Shown here one piece after another: positions 22,890 through 23,365 of a DNA stretch of 23,365 bases. Each line of letters begins with the position of its first letter. The first letter of the stretch is position 1. The position numbers and the translations under genes are program-made. The notes below the pieces were generated by a model that did not search any database, had not been told where the DNA came from, and saw only the letters and a program-made list of their open reading frames with translations. The stretch is from JAZDLC01 sp043802345 (GTDB lineage Bacteria; Planctomycetota; B15-G4; JADJEK01): NCBI GenBank assembly GCA_043802345.1, contig JAZDLC010000283.1, forward strand, positions 1-23,365, in the 5' to 3' direction.

Positions 22890-23365
22890 ATGTCGCAGAA
22901 GAAGAGCTGGTTTCCCGACTCGCTGGTCTTGATCTTCTCGATCATCGTCCTGGCCCAGCTCCTGTCGTACGTGATTCCAGCGGGGCAGTACGAGCGGGCG
23001 CCGGACAAGCCGGGCAAGGAAGGGCCGGTGATTCCGGGCACGTTCCATCTAGTCGCTGAGGAGGAGCGGAAACCGCTGCCGGTCTACTGCATCCTGACAG
23101 CCATCCCCGAGGGCTTGTTGCACGAAGACGCGGCCCCGATCATCTTCCTCGTCTTCCTGGTAGGCGGCGTGATCGCGGTGCTCCGGGGCACCGGAGCGAT
23201 CGATGCGGCTCTGAGGGTGGCAGTGCAACGGTCGGGAAGCCGGCCATGGATGCTCATCGCGGTCTGTTCGGCGATATTCGGCCTGGGCTCGTTCACGGTT
23301 GGCATGGGTGAGGAGTATGTGCCGCTGATCCCGATCCTGGTGACGATGTCGCTGGCGATGCAGAT
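22890..23365 (+). CDS. YfcC/DcuC-family membrane transporter, N-terminal part
   Basis: The first 158 residues of an integral membrane protein that runs off the right edge. After a short polar N-terminus, TM1 (about 8-30) ends in LLSYVIPAGQYERAP, a hallmark of the YfcC/AbgT-like/DcuC-type carriers, followed by GPVIPGTFHLV. TM2 (about 82-100) is IIFLVFLVGGVIAVLRGTGA and TM3 (about 120-140) leads into FTVGMGEEYVPLIPILVTMS, resembling the family motif with conserved Gly-Met-Glu-Glu. Relatives move C4-dicarboxylates, basic amino acids or peptides; the substrate cannot be decided from this piece. ATG 22890 is the natural start, but no good Shine-Dalgarno sequence precedes it. Confidence 0.85.
   Translation, partial: MSQKKSWFPDSLVLIFSIIVLAQLLSYVIPAGQYERAPDKPGKEGPVIPGTFHLVAEEERKPLPVYCILTAIPEGLLHEDAAPIIFLVFLVGGVIAVLRGTGAIDAALRVAVQRSGSRPWMLIAVCSAIFGLGSFTVGMGEEYVPLIPILVTMSLAMQ

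Overview
This is a GC-rich window from a Gram-negative bacterium. A lipobox-bearing BamD-like protein, an LptE-like lipoprotein and an MsbA-type exporter all imply an LPS-bearing outer membrane. Secreted carbohydrate-active proteins (a GH127-like protein and a large beta-helix protein), a FlgD-type Ig domain in a secreted protein, and FtsH with a long periplasmic domain together resemble Planctomycetota or related PVC/FCB-type uncultivated lineages. That placement is inference only: no rRNA or other taxonomic marker is present. No tRNA, rRNA, CRISPR array, insertion sequence or phage gene was seen.

Left part (1-12881): after the C-terminal end of a GH127-type glycoside hydrolase on the plus strand, everything to 12881 lies on the minus strand and reads as one surface-glycan locus. 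In transcription order it holds a CDP-glycerol glycerophosphotransferase-like enzyme, an MsbA-type ABC exporter with a tandem hexapeptide insert, a GT4 glycosyltransferase and a beta-propeller-like protein of unknown function. A 390-bp gap with a nested inverted repeat follows, then two sulfotransferases, two more GT4 enzymes and a secreted beta-helix protein. Nearly all junctions are 1-7 bp overlaps (mostly ATGA), so translation is probably coupled. The likely product is a sulfated, possibly phosphoglycerol-decorated glycan or glycolipid.

Middle part (13048-19246): a plus-strand housekeeping and envelope operon, recO-bamD-lptE-ftsH, with an ATGA overlap between recO and bamD and a 17-codon mini-ORF whose stop overlaps the lptE start. 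It converges, with 10 bp between stop codons, on a minus-strand Ppx/GppA phosphatase with a C-terminal HD-type domain.

Right part (19568-23365): a plus-strand pair of secreted proteins of unknown function. The first joins a FlgD-like Ig domain to what looks like a cryptic transglutaminase-like Cys-His-Asp domain; the second ends in an Ig-like domain. They are followed by a DJ-1/PfpI protein and the start of a YfcC/DcuC-type transporter cut by the window edge. The most unusual items are the nested inverted repeat at 7105-7285, the 18-bp minisatellite inside the exporter gene, the sulfated-glycan locus as a whole, and the candidate transglutaminase-like secreted protein.
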